NCBI GenBank assembly: GCA_030141605.1
Contig: JAQGDQ010000237.1
Coordinates: forward strand, 280,871 to 344,870
DNA length: 64,000 nucleotides
Direction of reading: 5' to 3'
Source of the DNA: Tubiluchus corallicola
Taxonomy: Eukaryota > Priapulida > Priapulimorpha > Priapulimorphida > Tubiluchidae
The translations under genes and the position numbers were made by a program. The notes below the pieces were generated by a model. It was given only the letters and a program-made list of their open reading frames with translations. It was not told the DNA's origin and did not search any database. Shown here piece by piece: positions 47,951 to 58,084 of the stretch (position 1 is the first letter of the stretch; each line of letters starts with the position of its first letter).

Positions 47951-48004
47951 AGACAGACAGACAGACAGACACACAGACAGTCTGTCAGTCAGACAGACAG
48001 ACAG
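47951..48004. repeat. (CAGA)n repeat with central palindrome
   Basis: CAGA repeats run up to and after ACAGTCTGTCAGTC, where the strand sense flips briefly, giving a small palindrome. Confidence 0.75.
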
Positions 48005-48279
48005 TATTGATAATTTTGTAATTGCCTATTTCGTTCTGTCAACCATAATTAACATTGGCAATCATGTTAACGAAACCAAAGCGCTACTGTAACGTTGCTT
48101 AAGGTGACTGGGTTGACCCCAACACCATGTTTCATTTTATAACACTTAAATGGCATACAAAATCGCTTATAAAAACTGCAAACTGAATTTTATTTGACAA
48201 ATTTGAGATCACCCAAATTCTAGATCGAAATATAATTAAAACTGCTCACAACATTACGTCTTGACTTTGTTTTTACAGA

Positions 48280-50487
48280 ATGATTATGTTGTCAAGATTG
48301 ACCATCTTGCTGGCGTGTGCAATAGGTTCCATGCAGCATGCAGTAGATGTTGCCACTGGAATGGGTCCTTCCAATGGCAATGTTGCCGCTGCCATGAGCA
48401 ACTTTGGTTCTTCAAATGGCCGCGCTATGGGATACGGTGCAGGCCAAAATGGCGCAGCTATGGTTAACGGTTACAGAAACACAGAATTTAATGACGCACA
48501 GCAAAATCCGCCATATATAAATGGTGTATATGGCAGTTCTAATGGCGGTTCCTCAAACGGTTATGGTATGACTGTGGGCAGGTCAACGAATGGCAATGGC
48601 GAATCATTCAGTTCCCGAGCCAGTGTTGCGAACAGCAACAGTGAACCTATGGTTAGTTATGGCCGTGCTCCAAGTGGTTTGCCAACAGATGTTATGATGA
48701 CTAACAATGGTGGATCAGTTGTTGGCAATGGTCGTGCAACTAATGGTCGTGCACCATATGTAAATGGTGTATATGACAGCTCTAATGGGGGTTCCTCAAA
48801 TGGTTATGGTATGACTGTGGGCAGGTCAACGAATGGCAATGGCGAATCATTCAGTTCCCGAGCCAATGTTGCGACCAGCAACAGTGAACCTATGGTTAGT
48901 TATGGCCGTGCTCCAAGTGGTTTGCCAACTGATGTTATGACTAGCAATGGTGGATCAGTTGTTGGCAATGGTCGTGCAACTAGAGGATATGGTTTAGCAC
49001 CTAATGTTGCATCCAGCAATGGTCACACTATGGTTGGCAATGGACGTGACTACAGTATTCCAGCTGAAGCTATGGCCAGAGGTAGTCAGACTATGAATGA
49101 AAATGGCCCAGCAATGGCACTGGTCAATGGCAATGGTGCTCTTCCTGCCATTAATGGTAATGGCAGAGCAACGAATGGGTATGGGCCATTTCATGGTGCA
49201 TCGTCTAACCAAGGGGTTCAAATTGTGGATATGATGTCATACCCAGGAATGACAGCCAGGTCTAATGGTGTTATATCCAGGAATGGAATCAGCACTCCTG
49301 CAGGGATTGGTTCACCTAATGAATTCGAACCTACAATGGAAGCTAGTAATGGATACGGTCTGCCTGGCAGTGCTGGACCCAGTATCAGTGCCACTAGGAA
49401 TGGCTATGGTTTGCCAAGTAATGCCAGACCTCTGATTGCTGATAGTAACAATGGGTTTGGTTTGGCAAATGGACGTGGACCTACGACCAGTACCATCAGC
49501 AATGGATATAGATTACCAACTGGCCAAGGACGAGCTACTAACGGTGTTGCTGCTGTACCTCGTGCTGGTGTACGTTTGCCAATTAGTGCTTCTAATGGTA
49601 GGTCTAACGATGCCTTGCCAAGAAATGGTGTTATTGTGGGTGAACATGGTCAACCAAATATCGTTGCACCAGATATCAATGGCAGAAATGGATATATTCC
49701 AGTGCATGCTTCTCCACCAACATACAGTAGATCAGCTGACAACAGATTTGGTAGAACAAATGTAGCTGTTCCTGAAAATGCGGCTAGGAATGACTTTGGC
49801 AGATCCAATGGATTTGTGCCTAGAAATGGCAACGGAAGAGCCTTTGAAAGACGTGACGATTTTTCAAATAGAGAGGATGTTGTTCCTGACATGGTTAATT
49901 TTGGCAGGTCAGTTGATGAACAATTTTTTACTAATGGTGAAATCCCCAGGAATGGATTTGTTGCATCAAATACAGGAACTCCGGATGATTCTTTTGACAT
50001 AACCACATTTGACAACATTGACGCTAGCGATCTGGGTGTAGAGAATTTTGGAGATGCCTATATTGACACTGATTCTTTTAACTTCAACCTGTGGCGTGAC
50101 ACTGCCGTTGCCGAGGCGCCCCAGCAAGCCTCCAATGACAAAGAAAGAGAAATGGTAGTAATTGGTTCAAGATATCGTTCCGGATTTGCCAAGCAACAAG
50201 AAAAGAGCACTGGTGAGAGACAAGGATGGGGAGAAGGCGAAGCAGGCGTTGAGTTGAGTGCTTCCAGGAAGGCAACACAAGACTCAATGCAGAGATACTC
50301 ACAGTCTCAATCAAGTGAAGGAAGCACAGAGAAGGGTGCTGCTTATGCATTCGAGCGTACACCCAAAGTGGAGTTTCAGAAAGTGAAGGTAGACGCATTG
50401 CCTGTACATTCGGGACCGGAAAAGCCACAGCCTGAAGTCAATGGCCACATGAGGTATCCTCCACCAACAATGCGCCATTATCAGTAG
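48280..50487 (+). CDS. Secreted Asn/Gly/Ser-rich repeat protein, unknown function
   Basis: A 735-residue protein. The ATG at 48280 lies directly after an acceptor (tgtttttacag, ending 48278). Residues 1 to about 21 form a signal peptide (MIMLSRLTILLACAIG). The bulk (about 25-560) is low-complexity, with many SNG, NGYG, NGRATNG and YGLP words and few charged residues. Residues about 78-238 are a tandem duplication of an 80-residue block beginning PY(I/V)NGVY. From about 560 the composition shifts: an acidic segment (DDSFDITTFDN) then a mixed polar segment with RYRSGFAKQQ and a Pro-rich end (YPPPTMRHYQ). Cysteine is almost absent. This looks like an extracellular matrix, adhesive, shell or cuticle-type structural protein, but I recognise no family. 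It is probably transcribed from the TATA promoter at 45.56 kb. Confidence 0.82.
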   Translation: MIMLSRLTILLACAIGSMQHAVDVATGMGPSNGNVAAAMSNFGSSNGRAMGYGAGQNGAAMVNGYRNTEFNDAQQNPPYINGVYGSSNGGSSNGYGMTVGRSTNGNGESFSSRASVANSNSEPMVSYGRAPSGLPTDVMMTNNGGSVVGNGRATNGRAPYVNGVYDSSNGGSSNGYGMTVGRSTNGNGESFSSRANVATSNSEPMVSYGRAPSGLPTDVMTSNGGSVVGNGRATRGYGLAPNVASSNGHTMVGNGRDYSIPAEAMARGSQTMNENGPAMALVNGNGALPAINGNGRATNGYGPFHGASSNQGVQIVDMMSYPGMTARSNGVISRNGISTPAGIGSPNEFEPTMEASNGYGLPGSAGPSISATRNGYGLPSNARPLIADSNNGFGLANGRGPTTSTISNGYRLPTGQGRATNGVAAVPRAGVRLPISASNGRSNDALPRNGVIVGEHGQPNIVAPDINGRNGYIPVHASPPTYSRSADNRFGRTNVAVPENAARNDFGRSNGFVPRNGNGRAFERRDDFSNREDVVPDMVNFGRSVDEQFFTNGEIPRNGFVASNTGTPDDSFDITTFDNIDASDLGVENFGDAYIDTDSFNFNLWRDTAVAEAPQQASNDKEREMVVIGSRYRSGFAKQQEKSTGERQGWGEGEAGVELSASRKATQDSMQRYSQSQSSEGSTEKGAAYAFERTPKVEFQKVKVDALPVHSGPEKPQPEVNGHMRYPPPTMRHYQ
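48511..48990. repeat. 243-bp tandem duplication within the Asn/Gly-rich gene
   Basis: Copy 1 starts at 48511 and copy 2 at 48754, both from CCATAT(A/G)TAAATGG. The copies differ at a few scattered bases, and copy 2 lacks one codon of the ATGATG pair. The near identity points to a recent duplication. Confidence 0.9.
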
Positions 50488-51025
50488 TTTTGAACTACGG
50501 AACAATGTTCTTTTAAACTTTAATGACATTGAATATTGAGCTCTCTTTCTCTCATTTTTCTTCCTCTCTCCCCGTTCTCTCTTCGCTCTCTCTCTTTCTC
50601 CCTCTCTCTGAGTCTGTCTGTCTCTTTTTCTCTTTCTCTACCTTGCCTTTTCTTAAAACTGTTTTTCAATTTTCACCGCACACTTTTACCGTTGTTTGTT
50701 CACATCGCGCAAACTGCAATTAAGTTACGAATACAATTGGAGATGTTGAATTAACTTGTAAGTTTCAATTATTGAACTGATTTGTCGTTGTTAAGCAATT
50801 GTGACAACATCACGGCCATATTGTATATTTATTCCTTTATTGTAATGTTATGTTATTGTTGTTGCTATTATTATTATTGTTGTTGTTGTTTTTGCTTTTT
50901 AATATAAGCCACCGATGAATGGAAACTTTGCTGTTGATATTTTTATTTTCTTTGCTTTTCTTGACACCTTATGGTACGTTCAGGTCAAACCCTCAGGACA
51001 TTTTCTCCAATTTACCTTTAAATTC

Positions 51026-51031
51026 AATAAA
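51026..51031 (+). terminator. Poly(A) signal of the Asn/Gly-rich gene
   Basis: AATAAA about 540 bases after the stop. The intervening 3' UTR contains a pyrimidine-rich tract (50536-50660). Confidence 0.5.
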
Positions 51032-51514
51032 ATAGAAACACGGAAGTCGAAAAAGGGGGCGGGAGAAAGACAAGATCAATCCAGTGTTTAACTATAATCA
51101 CATTGAGTACAGGGTGCAGGGCCCTATAAACTCATGTGTGCAATGTGCATAAATATGCCTGGCTTTCACAAACATGTATTTCCAGACCGTGATTATAAAC
51201 AAGTGGGTCCAGCCACTTGAAACTAGAAGATGTTCACGCTACAAAGTGAGTTTAGACTATACTACTAATTTTTGGTATGCCATTTTGTCAATTAGCAATT
51301 TTGTTTCAGATAATTTTAGTTTTTACACCAACGTCAGTTATTCCTACAATAAGTTGAACGTTTACATCATCATCATTTCAACTGAAATTGCTAACGAATG
51401 ACGGCAACGGGACACTGTTGGTTATCTTTTACTTCGTATTCAGCATAGTGTTGCAAATGCCATTAAATTCATACAGTCTCCAGAGGCAGAAATAATTTAG
51501 TAAAAAACTAGTTT

Positions 51515-52144
51515 TTAACTGTTTTCTTTGAATAACGAATCGTAAGATGGCGGTGGGGCTGAAGGAGATCTCACAGCTGGCGAAACTAATCCACAATCAT
51601 AAACAGGTAAGTTCATAGATGGCGCCACTTGCTCTTGTTGATGTGCTTGGCAATAAGGAGGTCGTAAGCCATGCGTGTATTCAGCTTGTGGTTGAGTTTC
51701 TTCTGTCGACACTGCAATCTGAATGGGTGCTAACACACTGCCACAATTATTCATGTACACCGCTCTGTCGCCATATGAAGTAAAACCCGACTGTGGCGTC
51801 ATCCAGGGACGGTGAGCGAAAGTTTCCAATGTATGCTCATTGGCCCAGGCATGGCTTGACGCCATCAGAGGTATATTTTGATTACCGTGAACAATGACTG
51901 TCCCGACTCTGCGATAACCATTCGCTTGCTTTATAAAGTACCCACCGGCCACACAAAACACGATGGACATTACCCATGCCGTCAGTAAAGCTATCCACGA
52001 GTAAGTTATGAAGAGAATGCCAAAGCCCACGGCGAACAAAATGGAACCCATCGCAAGTAAATTGGTTCCTCTCTGTCGCAAACGGATGGGCCAGACGCGA
52101 CCCTGACGATGTGAAGATTGGCTCTGGATATCTAGAGACACCAT
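51515..52144 (-). CDS. Small two-pass membrane protein with PPxY-type tail
   Basis: On the minus strand the ATG at 52144 gives 209 residues; the frame is open 11 codons further but without ATG. After a basic N-terminus (HRQGRVWPIRLRQRG) come two hydrophobic helices: NLLAMGSILFAVGFGILFIT and WIALLTAWVMSIVFCVAGGY, separated by only a few residues. The remaining roughly 130 residues are polar and Pro/Gln-rich, ending RSPSAPPPSYDSLFKENS. PPPSY fits the PPxY motif bound by WW domains (for example of NEDD4-family ligases), and small two-pass proteins with PPxY tails often act as sorting adaptors. I do not recognise the exact family. An upstream exon is possible. Confidence 0.68.
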   Translation of the reverse strand: MVSLDIQSQSSHRQGRVWPIRLRQRGTNLLAMGSILFAVGFGILFITYSWIALLTAWVMSIVFCVAGGYFIKQANGYRRVGTVIVHGNQNIPLMASSHAWANEHTLETFAHRPWMTPQSGFTSYGDRAVYMNNCGSVLAPIQIAVSTEETQPQAEYTHGLRPPYCQAHQQEQVAPSMNLPVYDCGLVSPAVRSPSAPPPSYDSLFKENS

Positions 52145-52909
52145 TGAAGTTGTCCGTCTGCTGTTTCTTGGATACAATTATTTCAAATGAATTTTGTATT
52201 CACTTGATGATTATGACGGTCGCCAAATACTACGTTCTTGATGTTTTGATGTAACTAATGTCCATCATCTATAACAGACCAAGACAAAATGTATAAAAAA
52301 TAATTAGGTTAGTGGTTGGTGTACTTTTTAATTAATTTACTACTAATTTAATTACCAATGACTGAGCATTTTCAATGATTATTCGCCTACAAGTTGGAAC
52401 GTGTTTGGAAAAAAATAAAAAAACAATAATGTTAACAAACTTCTCCATTGTTCGTATTAGTCTGTGTTACTTACTAACAGAGGCAATTAGTGGTGAACAA
52501 TCTTCCGCAAAAACCTATTTTCTATTGGTAAGGATATTTAGGTAAATTTAACACAATGAAGCAACTAATTTTGATGAACAAAATAAGAAATAAAATGAGG
52601 GCATTTTTAAACAAATGATAAGCATTACAGAGTAAAAACAGTTCATACAAATGAAATATTTTTCATCTAGTGCCAGGTTTAGTAAAAATTTATTTCGGAA
52701 AATCTTTCCATTAATTCCATTATCGGAAGCTAAAGACATAATTGCAAAGCACAGACGCATAAATATATACGCATCCGCACCGGTGAGGAATACCTACAAT
52801 GTAAAATAAGAATTAAAAAGTAATGGCCTTAAATTTGCAAAAATTCACATGTCATAAAACAGTGTACGCCTGTTTCTAATAAACTAGCCGCATAATGCGT
52901 TAAATACAT
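52145..52909. other. Intergenic, AT-rich
   Basis: Upstream of the minus-strand membrane protein; nothing recognised. Confidence 0.4.
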
Positions 52910-53123
52910 ATAAGTGCTATAATATGTGTGAATTATAAGTGCGTGTATAAGTGCTACAATATGTGTGAATTATAAGTGCGTATATAAGTGCTACAATATG
53001 TGTGAATTATAAGTGCGTATATAAGTGCTACAATATGTGTGAATTATAAGTGCGTATATAAGTGCTACAATATGTGTGAATTATAAGTGCGTATATACGT
53101 GCTACAATATGTGTGAATTATAA
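52910..53123. repeat. 37-bp minisatellite, about 5.8 copies
   Basis: Successive units begin ATAAGTGCTACAATATGTG and end AAGTGCGTAT, repeating every 37 bases. The first unit (GCTATAAT, GCGTGT) and last unit (TACGTGC) carry variants while the middle ones are identical, as expected of expansion from the centre. Confidence 0.92.
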
Positions 53124-53369
53124 TCAATTAAAGTGCTAAATAAAACAGAAATAGCGGAAATCGGTTTACTTGTAACCAACCAAAAATTTAGAATATTAAA
53201 ATTACTGCGTTCACATTGTTAGAAATGTATCTAATGTATAATCATCTGCAAAATAGGTACATCTAATGCATATGTAGCTAGACGGATTTGCCCTTAATAA
53301 TTTACATTTAGTAAATTTAGATTTAGTCAATTAAAGATTAACAGAATGCAACATCAAGAGAACAGAAGA

Positions 53370-54150
53370 ACAGGTTTTCACATTGTGATTAAACAATCAG
53401 ACAAAGGAGAAGCTAGAGTAATTTGAGGAAACGAATTAATTTTAGGCCTGCATCACTTAGGCTATAATCATCGGAGTAACAGACTTGCAAGAATGAAAAA
53501 GAGAATCAAACACATTATTATTCTTTGTGCAGCTGACTGACAATTTCTCCGTAATTTTAGTTAATTAAGATCAGCCAGAACAACTGTATTCCATACGCTT
53601 CTGAAAATCCAAAAAAAACCTTGGCTTTGACGTCTTATTAAATTTGCTTTTAATAATCTTACTGTAATTATTTCTATTTGTACTTGTGTTGACGAGTGCC
53701 TTAACTCCGACAACGCTCTTATTTCGTTAGAGACTTCATTCCTAAGCTCAGAGATTTAGATCTACCACCAAATAATCATGTCACGCTTGACTAGTGCAGG
53801 TATTGCAGATATTACATCATTGTTTGAAAATTTTGCATGAATATAGTAGATCAGAAGGGCACACAATCTTGCGGGAAGCAACTTGAGATTGATGACATTT
53901 TTGGAATTTGGTCAAGTGTAGATTGGAACTCTATTCATTTGTTGAGTTTTTTTGGTAATGTTAACGAGAACGCAAAAGTGAATTTTGCGATTTCTGCTTC
54001 AGAAGTAACCTCTTTTGATATTAAAGTTAAATTCTAAGGTGATAGATCTTTATAAAAAGCCGACTGATAAACGGCAATATTCAGACTAAACGTAACGTCA
54101 CCCAATTCAATATAAGATTCCAAAGTATACTGTCAAAGTCCAATCAAAGG
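53370..54150 (+). mobile_element. Second decayed Penelope-like reverse transcriptase
   Basis: Plus-strand fragments in order: FHIVIKQSDKGEARVI (about 53378-53426), the PLE N-terminal motif; then VRDFIPKLRDLDLPPNNHVTLD (about 53728-53793, split here as VRDFIPKLRD and LDLPPNNHVTLD); then the catalytic EIDDIFGIW (about 53886-53912); then SFDIKVKF; and DLYKKPTDKRQYSD (about 54045-54087), the PLE ...DLYxKPTDxxQY motif. The stretch between the TLD motif and the DD box is too short to hold the usual LYTNIPH and GTxMG blocks, so an internal deletion is likely. Stops and frame changes are present. The similarity may continue to about 54460. Confidence 0.75.
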
Positions 54151-57100
54151 AAAATTTCTTCCATCGAAAAAAACAGACACATACTAGAGAACTTAAATTG
54201 CACTTGGCTTTTGTGGTCTTGTTCGTACACATGTCTACGGAAACGAAGTAGACATGATAGTAACTGTTTGCCCCAACCTGCTTATCTTACACGCAAAGTG
54301 ACGCAAAAAGCATACTTACCTTTTAAAATCCGTGAACAAAATAAAATCCAAGGTTTGCAATCAGTCCTAATCTCGTGTGTAGCTTATGACAACAGTTTGG
54401 TTTACAGTAGCGGCAGAGGACAAAGACCGTCAGTAAAAATATTGAACTGTCATCATGAATGAATAAATTAGCTGGTGATTAGTCGTTACCGCAGTTGTTG
54501 CCATTGCCAATCGGGGTGCCTAACTACCGTCTTTTCTGTTGACAACATGGAGTCACGCACTGTCGCCTAAACCTGTTAACTAATTATCTGTGGAGATCTC
54601 CTGTAAATTATAAGCGCCAATGATCTATGAAAATTATAAAAAATAATTTTGTACAATGTGAAAAAACAAATAAAAATGGGGGAAAGGAAAGACGCAGTAA
54701 GATATATAAAAAAAAGGAAGAAAAGTGGCGTAATTGAAGAATGTATATGTAGAAAAATAGAAGCCCACAATCAATAAACGTGGAAATGAACCTCTAAATT
54801 CTTTATAAGTCTTACAGGACGAGCAAACGTTTCTAGCATTAGCAAAATATAGGCCTATTACAGATTCATTTCATATTAAGATTCTACTTGCGTTCTACTT
54901 GCAGGTCATGTATACGTTCGCTTACCATAACCGACAATGTAGGGCACCACATTTCTTTTTGTAATATAAAATTATTATTCATTATTATCTAACGTGATCT
55001 GTACTAATGTCTGTAATTTTAATATGATCATACAGAAATGTCTCACTGATTGCCTAGTGCTGTCTTATGATTTGCAGGCTGTGCCGTTAGCTTATAGTCT
55101 TATGCTGGAATTGCAATGTGTTCATCAAACTTGTTAACACAGATTAATTCTTAATGACAACAATAGTGACAATGCATGAAAAGACGTTACTTGTGTCGCT
55201 GTAAATGCAAATTGTGATTGACACTACTAAAAAAACTGCAAACTGCTATTGGTTATAGATATGTCTTCATTCATAAATATTTATAAATATTGCGTGTGTT
55301 ACAGCCTACGGCTCAATTGATAATAAACTTGAAATTTATTAGTTTTAAAAAGAATTGCTGATGGTACGACTGTTTTGATTAGATTATGGTAATAGACTAG
55401 TCAACGCGACAGAGTTCCTTGGCTTTCTGTGAGGATTTTTAAAACATCGATGCGATATTGCTGATTTGGCGTGTGGCCAGATCTAACCCAGTACACTATA
55501 CTGTCTGACACTTCTAACAAACCTTAGAAGTGCCCACCAACAGCATTCATTTAAATAAGTTTTGTCTTCCAAAAGTAGATAAATTATAACAGGTTTGTTG
55601 ACCGTACAATAAAATTTACATATTACTGCAATTATACAAAATAGAATTAGCTAAATAATGCAGCATGTGATACAGATAACGTTTAACGCACTAAAGTTTA
55701 AATATTGCAACTCATTAAAAATGACATTTACTGCTCACAAATCTTATCTTTGTAATGGCAGTTTAATTCAAAAGTTGGTGTCCTTACTGATTCGTCTTAA
55801 AGAACCAGCATTAACAAGGATTATCTATAAGTAAAAGTAAATTCTCGTAAACCTGGTTTTTAAGAACTATACTAGTCCTTCTTGTGATAATTATCTGTCT
55901 TTTTGTCGTTTTCTGTATTTACAGTTTTCTCTCCAGTCTGCCAATACGACAACCACCCGCTCAATAATGACCTTGATACCTTATTTCACGGAATGGGAGG
56001 CCACTTGGAATGAGCAACAGCAAAACAGACGTTAAAGAAAGAGACGTTTAGGAACCGAGACTTCGAAATCACTCTATAATAAATATTTAGAACATTCCCA
56101 TCTATTAAAACATTTTGTTGACAAACTAAAAAAAAATTATGCGCTCAGAATTCTCGCTCACAATTCATTTTAACCAAGCAACATGTTGAGCCCACCCCTC
56201 AATAATCGACTAAATCTCTCCTTATCTAATCTCTCCTTATCTTGCATTATATGGTTTAATTTAAGCGGCCTTCACTTTGCAGGTAAATTGTTAGCTAAAT
56301 AACTCCAGACGAGACGAAATTTATCATAATCATGCAAGAATTAAGGATTTAAATTATAATCACAATCGAACGTCCCAGCTTGAAGATGGCGGTCTGTTTC
56401 GCAGGGTGCCCACTTAAAACGGACGGTTCTTTGTCACTGGCACAGTAAGAGAACGTTATCTTATCATGAATCTCCGATAGCGTAAGGAGGTGAGCGACTT
56501 CTACCCCGCTGAGCATCTAGTAATCTACTGTTGGTCCAGTAACTCCTCTTGACACGATACTGCTCTGACGAACGCTAAGAACTAACTCCTTGTCCACGAC
56601 CTCGCTCGGGACTACTCACAGCTTGTTTAGAATACTCGCAGTGCTCTTGCAAAATAAACCTGGAGCTGCCCTTGAATTCAACGGCAACAATAACATTATG
56701 CAGCTTTGATACGGAGCAGAAATCTTTCAATCTCTAATTGAAGCATTTGAACAAAGCCGAAGAATTGGATATAAAAATGGGTCACATTGGTCCAGCTATA
56801 GCTTTTAATCGGAGATCGGCTGCAGATCAAAGAATTTTATCAGAGAAACTCACAGGTGTTAACCTGTGATGAAAGTAAAGAGTTTGTGAATTTTTCTAGT
56901 CGACGATATCCGATACGAGAAAGCTGATGCTCTAAATCATATAATGTAAGTAAACATTTGTTGCAAATTACTACAGTGATTTTTGCTTTTCATTCTTTTT
57001 TAAGCTATCGTGTTTAAGGATTATTTCTATAGCTTGTACCAGCTCTATCAGATTTACTTTTTATATGAATAACAAAAATTACGTTTGTATTTTTTGCTTA

Positions 57101-57424
57101 AGGAACAGAATGCCATAGTCATCAATAACTTTTTATTTTTCATTCGACTGCAATTTTTGTTGAAGTAGCCAAGTGAATAACAAAACTTATTTGGCAAAAC
57201 TAACTTGGCAAAAAGTCGAGAAAGTCTTGCACCAAAAGTTGAAAGAGAAAGGTTGTAATGTACCATAACTCTAATTAAAAACTAAAATGAGCAGCAAAAG
57301 ATGTTTTCTGCGTTTTTTACGAGAACATTGGCGAAGAAATACGAATATCTGGGTTTGTTCATAAATATGAAAGTGGTTGTGAAGACGGTGTTGATGATGA
57401 TGATGATGATGATGTGATGACGAC

Positions 57425-57464
<40 letters not shown>

Positions 57465-58084
57465 ATAAAGATAAAGACGATGACGACTAGATGATGATGA
57501 GGATGGCGATAGTGACGATGATGATGACGAAGAAGATGTTACAAACGCGAAACCCCATTTTCATGCTGCTGTAAGTTGTATGGCAAAATGTTGTTTTTCG
57601 TTTTCACTTCTTTTGCGTTTATCTACCTGTCATGCTCTGTGTTTTTTTCCTCCTATTTTCCGCCGTCTGGTGTCTATGCGCGTTGCCTATCAAAGTGGCT
57701 ATGCATGCAGATGACTTGCGAGTACCTTCAGCTAACAGGGGAAAGTGATTAAGGACCTGGTATCTATAGGAAGAGAGATATAGGAAGAGGGTCCTTTGTG
57801 AAGAGGGTCCTACAGAGTACTTATAGGAAGAAAGGTAAGTAATATACAGACTGGCAGGGTAGAAAGAATATGAAAAAGCATTTGACTTTATAGCAGTAAA
57901 AGGCAGCTAACTAAACCATGTAATAAAATGAACTATTTTGCTCGAGATAAAAATTATGGTGCTAATTTTGATCTTGCATAGTGAACTGTGACAGGTGTAA
58001 TTTCAGATATAATATCTTTTTTCAGATATAATTTCAAGATTTTGGATATTTTTGAACGACTACACAATTGAAAAATCTTCCAGT
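54151..58084. other. Intergenic, no gene recognised
   Basis: Mostly AT-rich. The block about 56370-56700 is richer in CpG and GC, contains AATAAA at its right end (about 56651) and ends near AACAATAACATTATG; it may derive from a transposable element (for example an LTR), but I cannot show paired ends. A GAT microsatellite is listed separately. The 5' UTR of the first glycine-rich gene probably starts near 58025 after a ttttttcag acceptor. Confidence 0.4.
57391..57536. repeat. (GAT)n microsatellite
   Basis: GAT repeats with GAC and GTGAT interruptions over about 145 bases. Confidence 0.85.
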
